From an uncultured Gemella sp. (GTDB lineage Bacteria > Bacillota > Bacilli > Staphylococcales > Gemellaceae): a DNA stretch of 7,175 bases. Of the stretch, positions 6,232 through 7,175 are shown in pieces (position 1 is the stretch's first letter; the number at the start of each line of letters is the position of its first letter). The translations under genes were made by a program, and so were the position numbers. The stretch is from positions 1 to 7,175 of the forward strand of contig CAKMQF010000072.1 of NCBI GenBank assembly GCA_927911745.1, in the 5' to 3' direction. The notes under the pieces were generated by a model. It was not told the origin of the DNA, ran no database searches, and worked only from the letters and a program-made list of their open reading frames with translations.

Positions 6232-6997
6232 ATGGATTATAGTTTTAAAGATATTTATTCGCGAGCAAAGTCTGTAGTTGAAACAGATAGTTATGTAATT
6301 TATCAAACATTAAAATCAAAATTATATTTTAGTGGGAATTATCTATTAATGAAAAAAGAACCTACCAGTATAGAAGAGCTTGAATATTATATTTCCTCTT
6401 GTAGAAATTTCTTTAGAGATAAAGGTGTGAATTTTATTCATTTAGCAGCAATGGAAAACGTAACTTTATCTAGGAAACTAAAGAGATATTTAAAAAAGGA
6501 AAGTTTTAGTGAAATTAACCTTAATTTATACTATTTAAATACTAGAAATTTTGTAGAACAAGAGCCAAGTGATTTTGCAGTTGAATATCTACAAAAAATT
6601 GATTTAAATAGATATTTAAAATTTCAATATAAAATAGATATAGAAGCTAGTAATGAAGAATGGGCTGAGCATAATCAGACTTTACTTTATGAAAATATCA
6701 GATCTGAGAGTATTAAACAACTAGTAGCCAAAGATGGAGAGAAGATAATCGGCTCTGCTAATATTATTGTAAAAAATAATTTCTTTGAAATCGATAATCT
6801 ATACATAGCACCAGAATATAGAAATCGTGGAATTGCTAAACATATTATTAGTTTTGCGATAAATAATGAACGAAAAGAAAAATGTTATTTTGGTAGTTGA
6901 TGCAAATGATACTCCAAAATATATGTATGAAAATATGGGTTTTTCAAAAATATCTGAACAAGATTTTTTATTTGAAAACCAATATGTAAAGTTATAG
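6232..6997 (+). pseudogene. GNAT-family acetyltransferase, frame break in the C-terminal domain
   Basis: A probable acetyl-CoA-dependent N-acetyltransferase of unknown substrate. AGGAGG (6218-6223) lies 8 bases before ATG 6232; an in-frame GTG at 6223 is part of that ribosome site and is rejected. As written it stops at 6898-6900 with a non-homologous end (CYFGS). Removing one A from the A-rich stretch 6873-6882 restores NVILVVDANDTPKYMYENMG and a stop at 6995-6997, giving 254 residues. The N-terminal half (about 1-130) is not recognised. The C-terminal GNAT fold has VAKDGEKIIGSANI, the strand LYIAPEYRN, and the acetyl-CoA loop RNRGIA (R197-A202, matching R/QxxGxG/A). The restored part supplies the last conserved motif (YENMGF). 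It starts 38 bases after the TPR gene in the same operon and precedes a terminator. Confidence 0.85.
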
Positions 6998-7029
6998 AAG
7001 GGTAATTCAAAAAACTTTGGATTACTCTT
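6998..7029 (+). terminator. Rho-independent terminator closing the hepS-to-GNAT operon
   Basis: A 14-bp stem (6998-7011 with 7016-7029, two wobble pairs) closes an AAAC loop and ends in CTTT. The T-tract is short and the stem AT-rich, so efficiency may be moderate. It begins right after the restored acetyltransferase stop at 6997, which supports that gene end rather than 6900. Confidence 0.75.
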
Positions 7030-7040
7030 TAACAATTGAA

Positions 7041-7102
7041 TTAAAATCTTTAACTAAGAGCACAGATAGTGCTAGGATTTTAAAGTAGATAATTTTAAAA
7101 TC
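7041..7102. other. Three complementary segments that could form alternative hairpins
   Basis: TTAAAATC occurs at 7041-7048 and again at 7095-7102. Its complement GATTTTAA lies between them at 7076-7083 and can pair with either copy but not both. Inside the first pairing, AGCAC-AGATA-GTGCT (7059-7073) forms a compact 5-bp hairpin. Such competing stems are a feature of leader attenuators. No gene, promoter or known riboswitch motif is visible, and the window ends at 7175, so function is unproven. Confidence 0.35.
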
Positions 7103-7175
7103 GAAATGTAAATTTTATTTTTAAGAATAATTTTGTGAAATTATTGTTAAAACAGTTGTTATGTAGTAAACATCA

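Noticed and set aside
7133..7152. Rex-like operator starting TTGTGAAAT
   Set aside because: Only the left half matches the TTGTGAA...TTCACAA pattern; the right half does not, and no promoter or gene is visible beside it.

Overview
This is a very AT-rich window, with all genes on the + strand. Gene content and style (heptaprenyl diphosphate synthase pair, OmpR-type two-component system, strong AGGAGG ribosome sites, extended -10 promoters) point to a low-GC member of the Bacillota, order Bacillales. A Gemella-like organism is my best guess, from overall impression only.

Layout. (1) 63-2092: a two-component operon. A promoter region with helically phased TAGTTTA-like repeats precedes an OmpR-family response regulator (149-826). 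Its sensor histidine kinase (819-2048) overlaps it by 8 bases and is followed by a strong terminator. The kinase reading frame is broken three times. (2) 2145-3447: three small membrane proteins of unknown role. The first (2256-2523, two membrane segments) has a strong promoter of its own and one frame break. The second (2684-3154) is a four-helix protein resembling DUF4064, and the third (3178-3447) is an unrecognised 89-residue membrane protein. (3) 3618-7029: a probable operon with a palindrome at its promoter. It starts with a very short HepS-like subunit, followed by the catalytic polyprenyl synthase HepT, a TPR protein with a His-rich tail (frame broken and restored), a GNAT acetyltransferase with a late frame break, and a terminator. 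(4) 7030-7175: no gene seen, but three complementary segments that could form alternative hairpins.

How the genes fit together. HepS and HepT together would make long-chain (heptaprenyl-like) diphosphate. The methyltransferase menG, which sits between them in Bacillus, is absent. A TPR gene downstream of hepT recalls ypiA of Bacillus and Staphylococcus, where ndk and aro genes lie between the two.

The most striking global signal is seven single-base indels in four otherwise well-preserved genes. Most are one extra A or T in a short homopolymer. Reading through each indel restores recognisable protein, with no in-frame stops and no other decay. This looks more like base-calling or assembly error than true gene death, although slippage-based variation or very recent inactivation cannot be excluded from sequence alone. 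I did not find a convincing undescribed system. The best candidates for novelty are the minimal HepS, the His-tailed TPR protein, and the alternative-hairpin segment at the right edge.
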